From NCBI RefSeq assembly GCF_947492715.1, contig NZ_CANLNS010000002.1:1-64000 (forward strand): a stretch of 64,000 bases of DNA, given 5' to 3'. Shown here one piece after another: positions 46,601 through 55,585 of the stretch (positions are counted from its first letter, which is position 1; each line of letters opens with the position of its first letter). Origin of the DNA: an uncultured Psychroserpens sp. Lineage in GTDB: Bacteria; Bacteroidota; Bacteroidia; Flavobacteriales; Flavobacteriaceae. The notes below the pieces were generated by a model. It was not told where the DNA came from. It did no database searches and saw only the letters and a program-made list of their open reading frames with translations. Both the position numbers and the translations under genes were made by a program.

Positions 46601-47803
46601 ATTACGTTTAATTTATATGAAGAGTCTGCAGGCTGTTATGATTTAACAACAAGCAGTTTTAATGCTATTAGTGTAGCCAATGGAAATACAGTAACATTAG
46701 ATTTCCCTGTAGTAGAAGAACAAAGTTGTGAAGATTTGGCGGTATACCTTATTAATAACTGGACGCCACCAAGACCAGGCTTTACCCACACAAATTATTT
46801 GTATTTAGAAAATTTAGGATTTACAACGATTGCATCTGGAACAGTTGAGTTTACAATTGATCCTCAGATGGTATTAAATAACACCTTTAGCGTAAATCCG
46901 GCTTATACGATTACGACAACAACAACAGGGTTCACTGTAGATTTTGTAAACCTTCAACCAGGAGATGTGGAGACTATTGGAATTTCAATCATGTGTCCAG
47001 CAAGTGTTGCCTTGGGAGATATTGTTACAAATACAGCAGACTATATTACCGATAATAATGATTTGGTGCCTGTAAATAATTATTCCACATTATCTGAAGT
47101 TGTAGTTGGCTCTTGGGATCCTAATGATAAAATGGAGTCTCATGGTCCAACTGTGGTTTATGATGATTTTGCCGCGTCTGATGAATACCTGTATTACACG
47201 ATTCGTTTCCAAAATTTGGGTACAGCTGCAGCAACATTTGTTAGAATAGAGGATGCACTAAATAACCAATTAGATGAGACTACTTTTCAGATGCTACGAT
47301 CTAGTCACGATTATGTTGTGACACGATCAGGAGCTAATCTCGAATGGTATTTTGATGCTATAAACCTACCTGCAGAACAAGATAATGATGAAGGAAGTAG
47401 AGGTTTTGTATACTTTAAAATTAAACCAAAACCAGGCTATGCTATAGGAGATATAATCCCTAATACTGCGGCTATATATTTCGATTTTAATGCACCTGTA
47501 ATTACCAATAGATTTGATACAGAGTTTGTTGAGTTTGCCTTATCGGTTTCAGAAATTGATATAACATCTTTCGATGTGTTTCCTAATCCAGCAAAAGATA
47601 AGGTAACGATTAGGTTAAATACTAATAACTTTGAAAATATAACCGTTGAATTTATTGACATACAAGGGAAACAAATTTTGAAACAAGATATTTCAGAAGG
47701 AAGCTCTATGGATATTAATACTTCAAATTTACAAAGCGGAATGTACTTCGTTAAGTTACATACAGCAACTAAAAGTTTAGTAAAGAAACTTGTTATAGAA
47801 TAA
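43691..47803 (+). CDS. T9SS-secreted multi-domain surface protein
   Basis: 1370 residues. A signal peptide (MKVKLLFPLVALLFSITTFSQ) precedes several ~100-residue repeats, each with VCD or ACD followed by FDL and an IYVRV closing strand. A SprB-like/Ig stretch (GGSGQYTYLWNTGATDPEIVV) and paired domains with an NTxYCY motif follow, then a DUF7619-type region (GSWDPNDKMESHGP, IPNTAAIYFDF) and the type A sorting domain (FDVFPNPAKDKVTI). The next gene carries a strongly similar C-terminal ~460 residues, so the two are tandem paralogs. Likely exported by T9SS and anchored; function unknown. Confidence 0.9.
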   Translation: MKVKLLFPLVALLFSITTFSQTLNQPNDMVVCDNDNDDIASFNLESQTPLILGDFSPNEYTITYHLTEADAVNQLNPLPSPYTNSSNPQTIYVSAVQNTGNIELFTFNLIVNSLPINGFAQDVIACDEGGGFAVFDLTQFDLEFAEGNPNLSVTYYETLQNADLGINSIANPESYINTVAYFQTIYVRIEDNVTGCYYASPNTVLYLNVDQSIILTEPTAFVVCDDDGDGFYPFDLESKTAEILNGNQNPTLIVTYHETLADADANVNALSTPYFNIVGFAQTIYVRVSTNFGDCYETTTLELVVDVDCLSVSPATIDFCSDDPNFIGEFDLTSENSEIVNGADVVDYVFTYYTTEADAVNQNNPIANPTSYQNTLETLVIYVHVEENATGNTAITTLTINANLAPIVDYNGSYTICNGEEVVLTPLVSGGSGQYTYLWNTGATDPEIVVFESGVYTIDVTDAFTGCIAETFSIDVIEGESIALGDAADLTSCEPNAIYDLTLTLPEILLGADASSFIITFHVNPNDAFFGVNPIANPTVYTSTNATETIYVRVQNENDSCFALSDFNILTETCPIEVACGEDPVNTTFCYELDDATPYVYSSSDGSQLHVFFNAGQVEDTWDELVVLDSDGVTNLNPEATTYGNGGDLTGLSFVSTGDTITIYINSDEVFACANQNYIPIDFTVSCLDPNALPNCTSVLTSPENGSEDVNENTDITWTASSGLVNGYKVSVGITPGGTEVLDHVDVGNVLTYDIGTLDYEITYYVSIVPYNDNGDAIECAEESFTTRANPNQLVDCDNGAVNTNYCYGNNDTSEFSFESVDGLPLTVVFNAGATEVNYDEISILDSDGTVLNPTLPYGNNGSFTGLSYTSSGNSITIRFDTDGSISCQSGSTCCTEAFDFDVFCASSVGLIQVNAFEDANTNAVFDANEFNFSNGYFTYEVNSDGIINTVNSSTGSFQIISTNDTDTYDITFNLYEESAGCYDLTTSSFNAISVANGNTVTLDFPVVEEQSCEDLAVYLINNWTPPRPGFTHTNYLYLENLGFTTIASGTVEFTIDPQMVLNNTFSVNPAYTITTTTTGFTVDFVNLQPGDVETIGISIMCPASVALGDIVTNTADYITDNNDLVPVNNYSTLSEVVVGSWDPNDKMESHGPTVVYDDFAASDEYLYYTIRFQNLGTAAATFVRIEDALNNQLDETTFQMLRSSHDYVVTRSGANLEWYFDAINLPAEQDNDEGSRGFVYFKIKPKPGYAIGDIIPNTAAIYFDFNAPVITNRFDTEFVEFALSVSEIDITSFDVFPNPAKDKVTIRLNTNNFENITVEFIDIQGKQILKQDISEGSSMDINTSNLQSGMYFVKLHTATKSLVKKLVIE

Positions 47804-47823
47804 CCCAAACAAATGATTTCACA

Positions 47824-47855
47824 AAACCTCAGGGACAAGCCTGAGGTTTCCTTTT
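47824..47855 (+). terminator. Terminator after the 1370-residue gene
   Basis: AAACCTCAGG pairs perfectly with CCTGAGGTTT across a 6-nt loop, then TCCTTTTG. The tandem paralog ends with a similar CCTCAG hairpin at 50246. Confidence 0.8.
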
Positions 47856-47917
47856 GATACTATTAAATTATTAGGGTAATTGTATTACCTTAATAGACTA
47901 TTTAAGACACTATATTT

Positions 47918-50218
47918 ATGAAACAAAAATTACTAATTGCCCTATTTACTTTAAGTTTTTTATCTGGTTATACACAAGTTGATTTAGGAGAGGATATTTT
48001 TACATGCGAAGGAGAGACTGTTGTGTTAGATGCTACGACTGCCAATGCCATAGAGTATGCTTGGTTTCAGAATGGTTTCATTATTATCAATGAAAACGGA
48101 CCAACATTAGAGGTGAATTACACAGATATTTATGAAGTTCAAGTTATTATTGATGCAGACACCATTTTTGCAGATACGATTTTCGTAACATTCAATCCAT
48201 CACCAGATGCTCAAACCCCATCAGATTATGTGGTATGCGATGCTAATTCTGGAGGCTTTGGGGTGTTTGATTTTACCACTAAGGATGCCGAAATCATTGG
48301 AAACGATCTCGATGTTTCAATAAGCTATTACCAATCAGAATTTGATGCATTAGCCTATGTTAATGCGTTGGCGAGCCCGTATTCTAATATTAGTAATCCT
48401 CAGACTATTTGGGCTCGTGCTGAGAATGTTGTAACCGGTTGTTTTTCAATAGTGAATTTTGATCTTATAGTCGACCCAAATTGCGAGGATATAGAAGTAT
48501 TCTGTGGGGCAATTCCAGTAAGTATAGACTATTGTTATCCAGATAATACGAGTTATCAGTATAACTTTCTAAATTATACGGGTTCACCATTAACACTGAC
48601 ATTTAATTCTGGACAATTAGAAACAGACGGAGATTATGTTATCGTTATTGATTCTGATGGTGTAACTCAACTTTTCAATGGTAATAATAATGGAGACCTT
48701 GATGGACTAAGTTTCCAATCTACTGGAGCATCCATTTCGGTTAGAATAGAAACAAATGAAAGTATAAGTTGTGGAGATGGTAGTTCAGAATCTATTACGT
48801 TTGATGTGTCTTGTAATGATTTTTCTGGAAGTATTAGCGGTCGCGCTTTCTTTGACGAAAATGGTAATGGGATGGTAGACGGAAATGATTCTAATTTTAG
48901 AAATGGGTATTTTACGTATGAAGTAAACAACAACGGTATCATTAATGAAATTATGACTTCGGATGGCAGCTATTACATAGCCAACCCAGGAGAAGGAAAT
49001 ACTTATGAGATTTCGTATCATTTGTTTGACAATTATGACGATTGCTACACGATTACAACAAGTACTGTGAGTAACGTTTCAGTAACTGGAGATGAAGATT
49101 TAGAAATTAATTTCCCCGTAACTAACGACCTCATGTGCGAAGATCTAGGTGTTTATGTATTAGCTCCTTTTTCCGCGGCACCAAGACCAGGATTTAATTA
49201 TGTAAACCGCGTATATATTGAGAATTTTGGATTTAATACGATTGCTTCAGGTACCATAGAGTTTGTGGCAGATGATTCAGTCCAGTTTGATACAACCTTA
49301 TATCAAACAAACCCCAACCATGTTATTACTAATACTTCAAACGGATTTATTTTGGAGTTTACAGATTTGCAACCAGGTGATATCGAGTTTATAAATGTGT
49401 TGTTATATTGCCCAGCGAGCGTAGAATTGAATCAAGTCGTAACCAATACGGTAACATATGTAACTTCGGGAAATGACGATTTCGAACTCAACAATACATC
49501 AACTCTTAGTCAAATAGTTGTTGGCTCTTTTGATCCTAATGACAAAATGGAAGCTCATGGACCAGAAGTTGTTTATGATGATTTCGTGGTGTCCGATGAA
49601 TTCTTATACTATACAATTCGTTTTCAAAATGTTGGTACAGCAGATGCCATTACCGTTAGAATTGAAGATGTTTTAGATTCTGGTTTAGATCAAACAACCT
49701 TCGAAATGTTGCAATCTAGCCATAATTATATTTTGTCTAAGATTGATAATGAAATCACATGGCAATTTGATAATATTTATTTGCCTGCAGAACAAGACGA
49801 TGCAGAAGGTAGTAACGGTTTTGTCTATTTTAGAATTAAACCCCAAGCGGGTTATGCCCTTAATGATATTATTCCAAATACAGCGTCTATCTATTTTGAT
49901 TTTAATGCTCCTATTATAACTAATACTTTTCAAACTGAGTTTGTTGAAGAGAGCTTATCAATTTCAGAAATAGATGCATTAAACTTCAATATATATCCAA
50001 ATCCAGCGAAAGATAATGTTATAGTTGAATTGAATGAGGTACACTTCGGAAATGTAACGATTCAGGTTATTGACATCCAAGGAAAGCAAGTTTTGGAACA
50101 AGATATTTTAGAAGGACATACAGCGAATATTGACACATCCCATTTGCAAAATGGACTGTATTTTATAAAATTGAATACAACAACAAAAAGTTTAATAAAG
50201 AAACTTGTAATAGAATAG
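47918..50218 (+). CDS. T9SS-secreted surface protein, tandem paralog
   Basis: 766 residues with a signal peptide ending SGYTQ. It has one VCDANSGGFGVFDFTTKDAE-type repeat, a domain with IDYCYPDN, and then the shared C-terminal half: FRNGYFTYEVNNNGIINEI, APRPGFNYVNR, GSFDPNDKMEAHGP, IPNTASIYFDFNAP and the sorting domain (FNIYPNPAKDNVIV to SLIKKLVIE). The final residues KKLVIE are identical to those of the upstream paralog. It appears to be a shorter relative from duplication followed by loss or gain of the N-terminal repeats. Its own terminator follows. Confidence 0.9.
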   Translation: MKQKLLIALFTLSFLSGYTQVDLGEDIFTCEGETVVLDATTANAIEYAWFQNGFIIINENGPTLEVNYTDIYEVQVIIDADTIFADTIFVTFNPSPDAQTPSDYVVCDANSGGFGVFDFTTKDAEIIGNDLDVSISYYQSEFDALAYVNALASPYSNISNPQTIWARAENVVTGCFSIVNFDLIVDPNCEDIEVFCGAIPVSIDYCYPDNTSYQYNFLNYTGSPLTLTFNSGQLETDGDYVIVIDSDGVTQLFNGNNNGDLDGLSFQSTGASISVRIETNESISCGDGSSESITFDVSCNDFSGSISGRAFFDENGNGMVDGNDSNFRNGYFTYEVNNNGIINEIMTSDGSYYIANPGEGNTYEISYHLFDNYDDCYTITTSTVSNVSVTGDEDLEINFPVTNDLMCEDLGVYVLAPFSAAPRPGFNYVNRVYIENFGFNTIASGTIEFVADDSVQFDTTLYQTNPNHVITNTSNGFILEFTDLQPGDIEFINVLLYCPASVELNQVVTNTVTYVTSGNDDFELNNTSTLSQIVVGSFDPNDKMEAHGPEVVYDDFVVSDEFLYYTIRFQNVGTADAITVRIEDVLDSGLDQTTFEMLQSSHNYILSKIDNEITWQFDNIYLPAEQDDAEGSNGFVYFRIKPQAGYALNDIIPNTASIYFDFNAPIITNTFQTEFVEESLSISEIDALNFNIYPNPAKDNVIVELNEVHFGNVTIQVIDIQGKQVLEQDILEGHTANIDTSHLQNGLYFIKLNTTTKSLIKKLVIE

Positions 50219-50245
50219 TCCAAATCTTTATTTAGTTGAATTTAG

Positions 50246-50273
50246 GCCTCAGGATTTTTCTGAGGCTTTTTTT
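50246..50273 (+). terminator. Terminator after the 766-residue gene
   Basis: GCCTCAG pairs with CTGAGGC around a 7-nt loop and is followed by seven or more T residues. It shares its core with the terminator at 47824, which supports duplication of the whole transcription unit. Confidence 0.85.
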
Positions 50274-50324
50274 GTAAACTATTCTGTTTACCTTCGTCTA
50301 AGCACGAAACTAAAACATCAACAA

Positions 50325-51128
50325 ATGAAACTTAAAACTTTACTTTTAATTGTACTCGTAGTTTTTGCATCTTGCAAGGAGAATAAAACCAACGAAACAG
50401 TAGAATCTATTGACTATTCGGAAGAAAATTTAGATGCTACAACAAGCGTATATCCTGAGAATATTAGCAAGATATTTGATGCGCATGGAGGTGTAGACGC
50501 ATGGAATAACATGAACACATTGTCATTTACTATGGAGAGACCAAATGGAAAAGAAGTGACCACAACCAATTTAAAAACACGCGCAGAGCGTATTGATACG
50601 CCAACATATACAGCAGGTTATGATGGGGATGTGCTATGGGTTAGTGAGAAAGACGGTAATGAATATAAAGGCAATGCCAAATTTTATAAAGGATTGATGA
50701 TGTATTTCTATGCCATGCCTTTTATCGTTAGTGACAATGGTATTATATATGAAGAGGCAACTCCTCTTGAATTTGAAGGTAAAACGTACCCTGGAGTTCT
50801 AATCTCTTATGAAGATGGGGTAGGAGCATCATCAGACGATCAATATGTTTTATATTATGATGAAGAGACAGGACAATTGCAATGGTTAGGATATACAGTT
50901 ACTTTTGGTAAGGATGAAAAAAGTACCGATTTTCATTTTATCAGGTATAACAATTGGCAAACGGTTAATGGATTAGTGTTACCTAAAAGTATTGATTGGT
51001 ATAACTATGAAAACAACGTACCTACAGAAAAACGTAACACTGTAGAATTTTCAGATATTATCGTATCAGATAAAACCCCTAATGCTACACTTTTTGCTAA
51101 ACCAGAAGGCGCTATTTTAATAGAATAG
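50325..51128 (+). CDS. DUF6503-type lipoprotein
   Basis: 267 residues with a lipoprotein signal (MKLKTLLLIVLVVFASC), cysteine at residue 17. After an acidic linker comes an opening typical of DUF6503, FDAHGGVDAWNNMNTLSF, then an all-beta body (YPGVLISYEDGVGASSDDQYVLYYD). The fold resembles the LolA/OmpL-like half-barrel, so outer-membrane lipid or lipoprotein binding is possible but not shown. It is monocistronic and convergent with the amidohydrolases. Confidence 0.78.
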   Translation: MKLKTLLLIVLVVFASCKENKTNETVESIDYSEENLDATTSVYPENISKIFDAHGGVDAWNNMNTLSFTMERPNGKEVTTTNLKTRAERIDTPTYTAGYDGDVLWVSEKDGNEYKGNAKFYKGLMMYFYAMPFIVSDNGIIYEEATPLEFEGKTYPGVLISYEDGVGASSDDQYVLYYDEETGQLQWLGYTVTFGKDEKSTDFHFIRYNNWQTVNGLVLPKSIDWYNYENNVPTEKRNTVEFSDIIVSDKTPNATLFAKPEGAILIE

Positions 51129-51144
51129 TATGTATCTAATTAAT

Positions 51145-51190
51145 AAAAAAAGACCTATCTATTGTGAAATTGATAGGTCTTTTTTTTTTA
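51145..51190. terminator. Bidirectional terminator
   Basis: AAAAAAAGACCTATC pairs with GATAGGTCTTTTTTT across a 12-nt loop, perfectly placed between the convergent DUF6503 gene and the amidohydrolase at 51205. Confidence 0.9.
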
Positions 51191-51204
51191 GCACACAGCG
51201 CATG

Positions 51205-52518
51205 TTATTTTTTCTTAGGTTTTAATTTTTCAGAATAACGCTCCCATAGTTCTGTTTGATGTGTATCTAAGCTAATTAAACGTCCATCTATAAACGCATG
51301 TGTAATAATATTGGTTCTCATATCTAAGGCATCTCCTTCGCTAATAAAGAGCGTAGCACTTTTACCAGCTTCTAAACTGCCATAATTCTCATCTATTCCT
51401 AAAATTTTAGCTGGATTGAGAGTAATGAGTTGTAAGGCCTGTTCTTTTGTTAAACCATGAGCAACTGTAGTACCTGCATAAAAAGGCAAGTTACGCGAGT
51501 TCATACGTTCCATTTGCCCACTTGTTTCTAAAGCAACAGTAACTCCCTTATCTGTAAGTAATTTTGCTAATTTAAAAGGCATGTCATAATCATCATCTGA
51601 TTGGCTTGGTCTAGAATGAACACGTTGTAATAACACCGGAATGTTATGTTTCTTCAACATATCGGCTACTTTATATGCCTCATACCCACCAACAATAACA
51701 GTTGACTTTACATTGTGCACTTTTGAAAAATTTACGGCATCTGTAATACCTTTTTCATCATCGACATGAATATATAATGTTTTACTTCCGTCAAACAAGC
51801 CATTAGTAGCCTCAAATGGTAAATTTTTAATTGCTTTATCACTTTGCATATAGGCCTTCGCTCCATTAAAATAATCGGCAATCTGCGTGACTTGATTATC
51901 ATAGTTTTTGTTAACTTTCATAGCAGGATCTTCTCCTAACCACCAACGGCCTCTAGAAAAACTGTTGGGCCAATTCATGTGAATCCCATCATCTTCTTTT
52001 ATAACGGCATCTTCCCAATTCCATGCATCAAATTGTACAATTGATGAAGTTCCTGAAATACGACCACCTCTTGGAGTGATTTGGCCAATTAACACGCCAT
52101 TCGGCCTCATAGATTCAACAATCTTAGACTCGGCATTGTATGCTATTAAACTTCTGATATGAGGATTCCAAGTTCCAAGCTCAGAATCATCATCTGTAGC
52201 CCTAACGGCTCCAATTTCAACCAATCCCAAGGTTGAATTGGGTACAATAAAACCAGGATACACGTGTTTTCCATTGGCATTAATAACATCCATTTTTGAC
52301 ATATCTACTCTAACTGTAGTTCCATCTAAAACCTGAGTTAATTTTCCGTTTTCAAAAATGATCAAGCTATTGTTAATTACTTTTCCATTTCCTAAGTGTG
52401 CTGTGGCGCCAGTAATGGCGACTGCTTTGTCTTGTGTTGGAGCAGGTGTTTGTTGCGCATAACCAAGAGAGAAACTCATTAGAAATACAACGATTGTTTT
52501 TATATATATAGTTTTCAT
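51205..52518 (-). CDS. Amidohydrolase-like exported protein (metal motif lost)
   Basis: 437 residues from the second ATG (52518); the ATG at 52524 is equally possible. A signal peptide ends LGYAQQ. The body is an amidohydrolase-superfamily composite (GNGKVINNSLIIFENGKL to NPAKILGIDENYGSLEAGKSATLFI). The usual DxHxH motif after the composite-domain strand reads GFIVPNSTLGL here, so the first two metal ligands are missing. It follows the 992-residue amidohydrolase by a few bases. It may be a non-catalytic partner, a specialised hydrolase or an inactive relative. Confidence 0.82.
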   Translation of the reverse strand: MKTIYIKTIVVFLMSFSLGYAQQTPAPTQDKAVAITGATAHLGNGKVINNSLIIFENGKLTQVLDGTTVRVDMSKMDVINANGKHVYPGFIVPNSTLGLVEIGAVRATDDDSELGTWNPHIRSLIAYNAESKIVESMRPNGVLIGQITPRGGRISGTSSIVQFDAWNWEDAVIKEDDGIHMNWPNSFSRGRWWLGEDPAMKVNKNYDNQVTQIADYFNGAKAYMQSDKAIKNLPFEATNGLFDGSKTLYIHVDDEKGITDAVNFSKVHNVKSTVIVGGYEAYKVADMLKKHNIPVLLQRVHSRPSQSDDDYDMPFKLAKLLTDKGVTVALETSGQMERMNSRNLPFYAGTTVAHGLTKEQALQLITLNPAKILGIDENYGSLEAGKSATLFISEGDALDMRTNIITHAFIDGRLISLDTHQTELWERYSEKLKPKKK

Positions 52519-52528
52519 AATCATCTTT

Positions 52529-55507
52529 TTAGTGTTGTTCTTGATCTAAATAATCACAATGCATTTGATCCTTCTCTTTCTTTTTGATAGGCTGCGTTTT
52601 TAGGCCTTTATTTTTGGCTTGCATCATCATATTTATAAGGTCACTTTTTTCTCTTTTAATTTGATCACGCATGATTTGATCACGTTTTAAATCAAAATAG
52701 GTTACACCTTCAATAATGGTCTTTTCTGCTTTTGCATAAATAGACATTGGGTGGTCAGACCATAAAACAACATCTGCATCTTTTCCTTCTTTTAAACTTC
52801 CTACACGATCATCAATGTGTAATAGTTTTGCAGGATTAAGTGTTACAAATTTCCAAGCATCCTCTTCACTAATACCTCCATATTTTACAGATTTTGCAGC
52901 CTCTTGATTTAAACGCCGAGACATCTCACCATCGTCACTGTTAATAGCTACTATAACACCTGCGTTATGCATAATTGCAGCGTTGTATGGGATGGCATCA
53001 TTAACTTCATATTTGTAGGCCCACCAATCACTAAATGTTGATCCGCCTACGCCATGTTCAGCCATTTTATCTGCCACTTTATAACCTTCAAGAATGTGCG
53101 TAAATGTGTTGATTTTAAAGTCAAACTTTTCGGCAACTTTCATCAACATATTAATTTCACTTTGCACATAAGAATGACAGGAAATAAAACGCTCTTTGTT
53201 TAAGATTTCGGCAATTACCTCCATTTCAATATCTTTTCGATATGGCTTTCCGCTTTTCTTTAACTCATCATAGGCTTTAGCACGATTAAAATAATCCATA
53301 TATAGTTGCTCAACACCCATTCTAGTTTGTGGAAATCTTGCAAAACTTTGCCAATTAGATTGTTTTACGTTTTCGCCTAAAGCGAATTTTATAAACTTCG
53401 GACTATCATCATAAATTAAATTTTGAGCAGTTTCTCCCCATTTTAGTTTTATAATGGCCGAACGCCCTCCAATAGGATTTGCCGATCCATGTAAAATTTG
53501 AATGGAAGTAACGCCTCCAGCAAGGTTTCGATAAATATCGATGTCTTCATCATCAATAACATCTTCAATAGATACTTCAGCAGAAGAGTTGTGACCTCCT
53601 TCATTAATAGAAGATGCCGCAATATGTGAGTGTTCATCAATAATCCCCGCAGTTAAATGTTTGCCAGTAGCGTCTATAACCGTCGCATTTCCGTCGGAAA
53701 TATTCTTGCCGATTTTAGCAATTTTACCATTTTTAATTAAGACATCGGTTTGCTGTAAAACACCTGCATCTTCATTAGTCCAGACGGTTGCATTTTTAAA
53801 GAGTAATGTTTCTGCTTTTGGTAGCTGATCAAAACCATAAGCGACATTTGGATATGTTACAGCAACTGTCGTTTTAGGCACTTTATCCTTCATTGCTTTT
53901 TTATCCTCTTTGGCCTTTTCTTCTTTAGGCATCTTGGTGGCATAAAATGTCATTTCATTGCCATTTGGGAAAATGGCTTTTCCGTTAAGGGCATTATTAT
54001 GATTAACATGAGCTGCTAATCGAATAAATTTTTGTTGGGTAGAATCTTTGGTTGTCATGGAGATATTTACCCAATCATCTGCGTAGTTAATTTTTGAACC
54101 TCTTGTTTTACCATCACTAGTAATTTCAGATTTTAATTTACTTAATGACCCTTTCAAGGTCATTTTGTAAGATGCACCAGCTAAGCGAAATTCATAATCT
54201 CCGCGAATATCTTTAACATCCATATTTTCAAGTACTGTTTTCTTTCCTTGAACCCAGTTTTCGTACAGTGTAGTTTTGCTATCAAAAACATCTCCAGATG
54301 TAATTAAAAAGTTAGCATAAGCGCCTTTATTTAATGATCCTATTTGAGAAGATTTTCCTAGTAATTTTGCAGGTGTCGTTGTTAGAGCCTCTAATGCTTT
54401 TTCCTTTGAAAGCCCATACTCAATAGCTTTCATGACATTAGATTTAAACGATTTTGGAGATTTTAAATCGTGCGTGGTAAAAGCAAAAGTCACGCCGTTT
54501 TCCGCTAAAACCTTTGGGTTAGACGGTTCTTGATTCCAAGCTTTCATATCTCCTAATGAAAGAGATCTACTTAAAAAAGCATTTTCTACATCATATGCTG
54601 CTTGAAAGTTGACTGGAAGGATATAAGATGCATTTGTTGCCTTTACGTCTCTAATGCGCTCATATTCATCTCCACCACCAAGAATGACATATTGAATGCC
54701 AAACTGGTCTCCAATTTTATCTGCTCTAAGGGCATTTACTCTGTTACCAGCACCAAAGATTTGTACTAAATTTTTATTATCATTTAAAGCCTCAAGTGAA
54801 AGGTCTTTAGTTTGACTATAACCTTTTCCATACCAATCAGCATCTAAATACATTTGACGCAATAGAGCCATGCTTCCCATTATAGAACCAGGATAGGATT
54901 GCCTTGAAGTAACACTTTTTCGAAAAGAAAAGTATTGTCCAGATTGAGGGTCTAGTATACGAACTTCATTTCCAGCACTAGGATTTAAGGCTACTAAGGT
55001 TCCGCTTCCTCTAATAATACCATCTTCAATATATGTGTTTACCACACCGAAACCAGCTTTTAATAGTTCTTTTGCCATTTTAGAATCATATCTAAACTTA
55101 TCAATAGCCCTATTTTCTGGCATTACATGATCGTTCCAATAGTATCCAGTTCTGCTTGGACCATATTGCGGTCCTCTGGCGTTACTGTTTGGACGTTCAG
55201 GTTTTTTTACACCAAATGTGGAATATATATCTATAAAAGACGGATAAATACTTTTACCCTCTAGATTAACAATGGTCGTGTTTTTTGGAATGGTCACCTG
55301 TGTACCAGATGCCACTACTTTTCCATCTTTAATTAGTAATGTGCCATTCTCAATAATTTGAGAAGGTGTGACGTAAATTTTTGCATTTGTAAATGCTTGA
55401 TAATTGGTGTTGGTGACTTTAACACCATTGTTCTTAGGGAAATAGTCTTGAGCAAATAATGCAAAACTGCAAAAGCAGAGCGCTATTGCAAACTTGATTT
55501 TATTCAT
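52529..55507 (-). CDS. Double amidohydrolase-domain exported protein
   Basis: 992 residues with a signal peptide ending ALFAQD. It contains two amidohydrolase modules. Residues about 30-430 form the first, in which the metal motif is replaced (IYPSFIDIYSTFG). Residues about 575-970 form the second, with intact HSH at about 626-628 (GIIDEHSHI), later histidine ligands in FISCHSYVQSE and TFTHILEGYK, and the aspartate in AINSDDGE. So one active site is expected per chain. It belongs to exported imidazolonepropionase/dipeptidase-like enzymes; the substrate is unknown. It is the first gene of a two-gene operon. Confidence 0.87.
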   Translation of the reverse strand: MNKIKFAIALCFCSFALFAQDYFPKNNGVKVTNTNYQAFTNAKIYVTPSQIIENGTLLIKDGKVVASGTQVTIPKNTTIVNLEGKSIYPSFIDIYSTFGVKKPERPNSNARGPQYGPSRTGYYWNDHVMPENRAIDKFRYDSKMAKELLKAGFGVVNTYIEDGIIRGSGTLVALNPSAGNEVRILDPQSGQYFSFRKSVTSRQSYPGSIMGSMALLRQMYLDADWYGKGYSQTKDLSLEALNDNKNLVQIFGAGNRVNALRADKIGDQFGIQYVILGGGDEYERIRDVKATNASYILPVNFQAAYDVENAFLSRSLSLGDMKAWNQEPSNPKVLAENGVTFAFTTHDLKSPKSFKSNVMKAIEYGLSKEKALEALTTTPAKLLGKSSQIGSLNKGAYANFLITSGDVFDSKTTLYENWVQGKKTVLENMDVKDIRGDYEFRLAGASYKMTLKGSLSKLKSEITSDGKTRGSKINYADDWVNISMTTKDSTQQKFIRLAAHVNHNNALNGKAIFPNGNEMTFYATKMPKEEKAKEDKKAMKDKVPKTTVAVTYPNVAYGFDQLPKAETLLFKNATVWTNEDAGVLQQTDVLIKNGKIAKIGKNISDGNATVIDATGKHLTAGIIDEHSHIAASSINEGGHNSSAEVSIEDVIDDEDIDIYRNLAGGVTSIQILHGSANPIGGRSAIIKLKWGETAQNLIYDDSPKFIKFALGENVKQSNWQSFARFPQTRMGVEQLYMDYFNRAKAYDELKKSGKPYRKDIEMEVIAEILNKERFISCHSYVQSEINMLMKVAEKFDFKINTFTHILEGYKVADKMAEHGVGGSTFSDWWAYKYEVNDAIPYNAAIMHNAGVIVAINSDDGEMSRRLNQEAAKSVKYGGISEEDAWKFVTLNPAKLLHIDDRVGSLKEGKDADVVLWSDHPMSIYAKAEKTIIEGVTYFDLKRDQIMRDQIKREKSDLINMMMQAKNKGLKTQPIKKKEKDQMHCDYLDQEQH

Positions 55508-55585
55508 ATGAATGGTTGGTTTTAATTCCTTCTAAAGATAAAAATTAAGACCTTACGACACTGCAAAACTCCTATATTTTAACGT

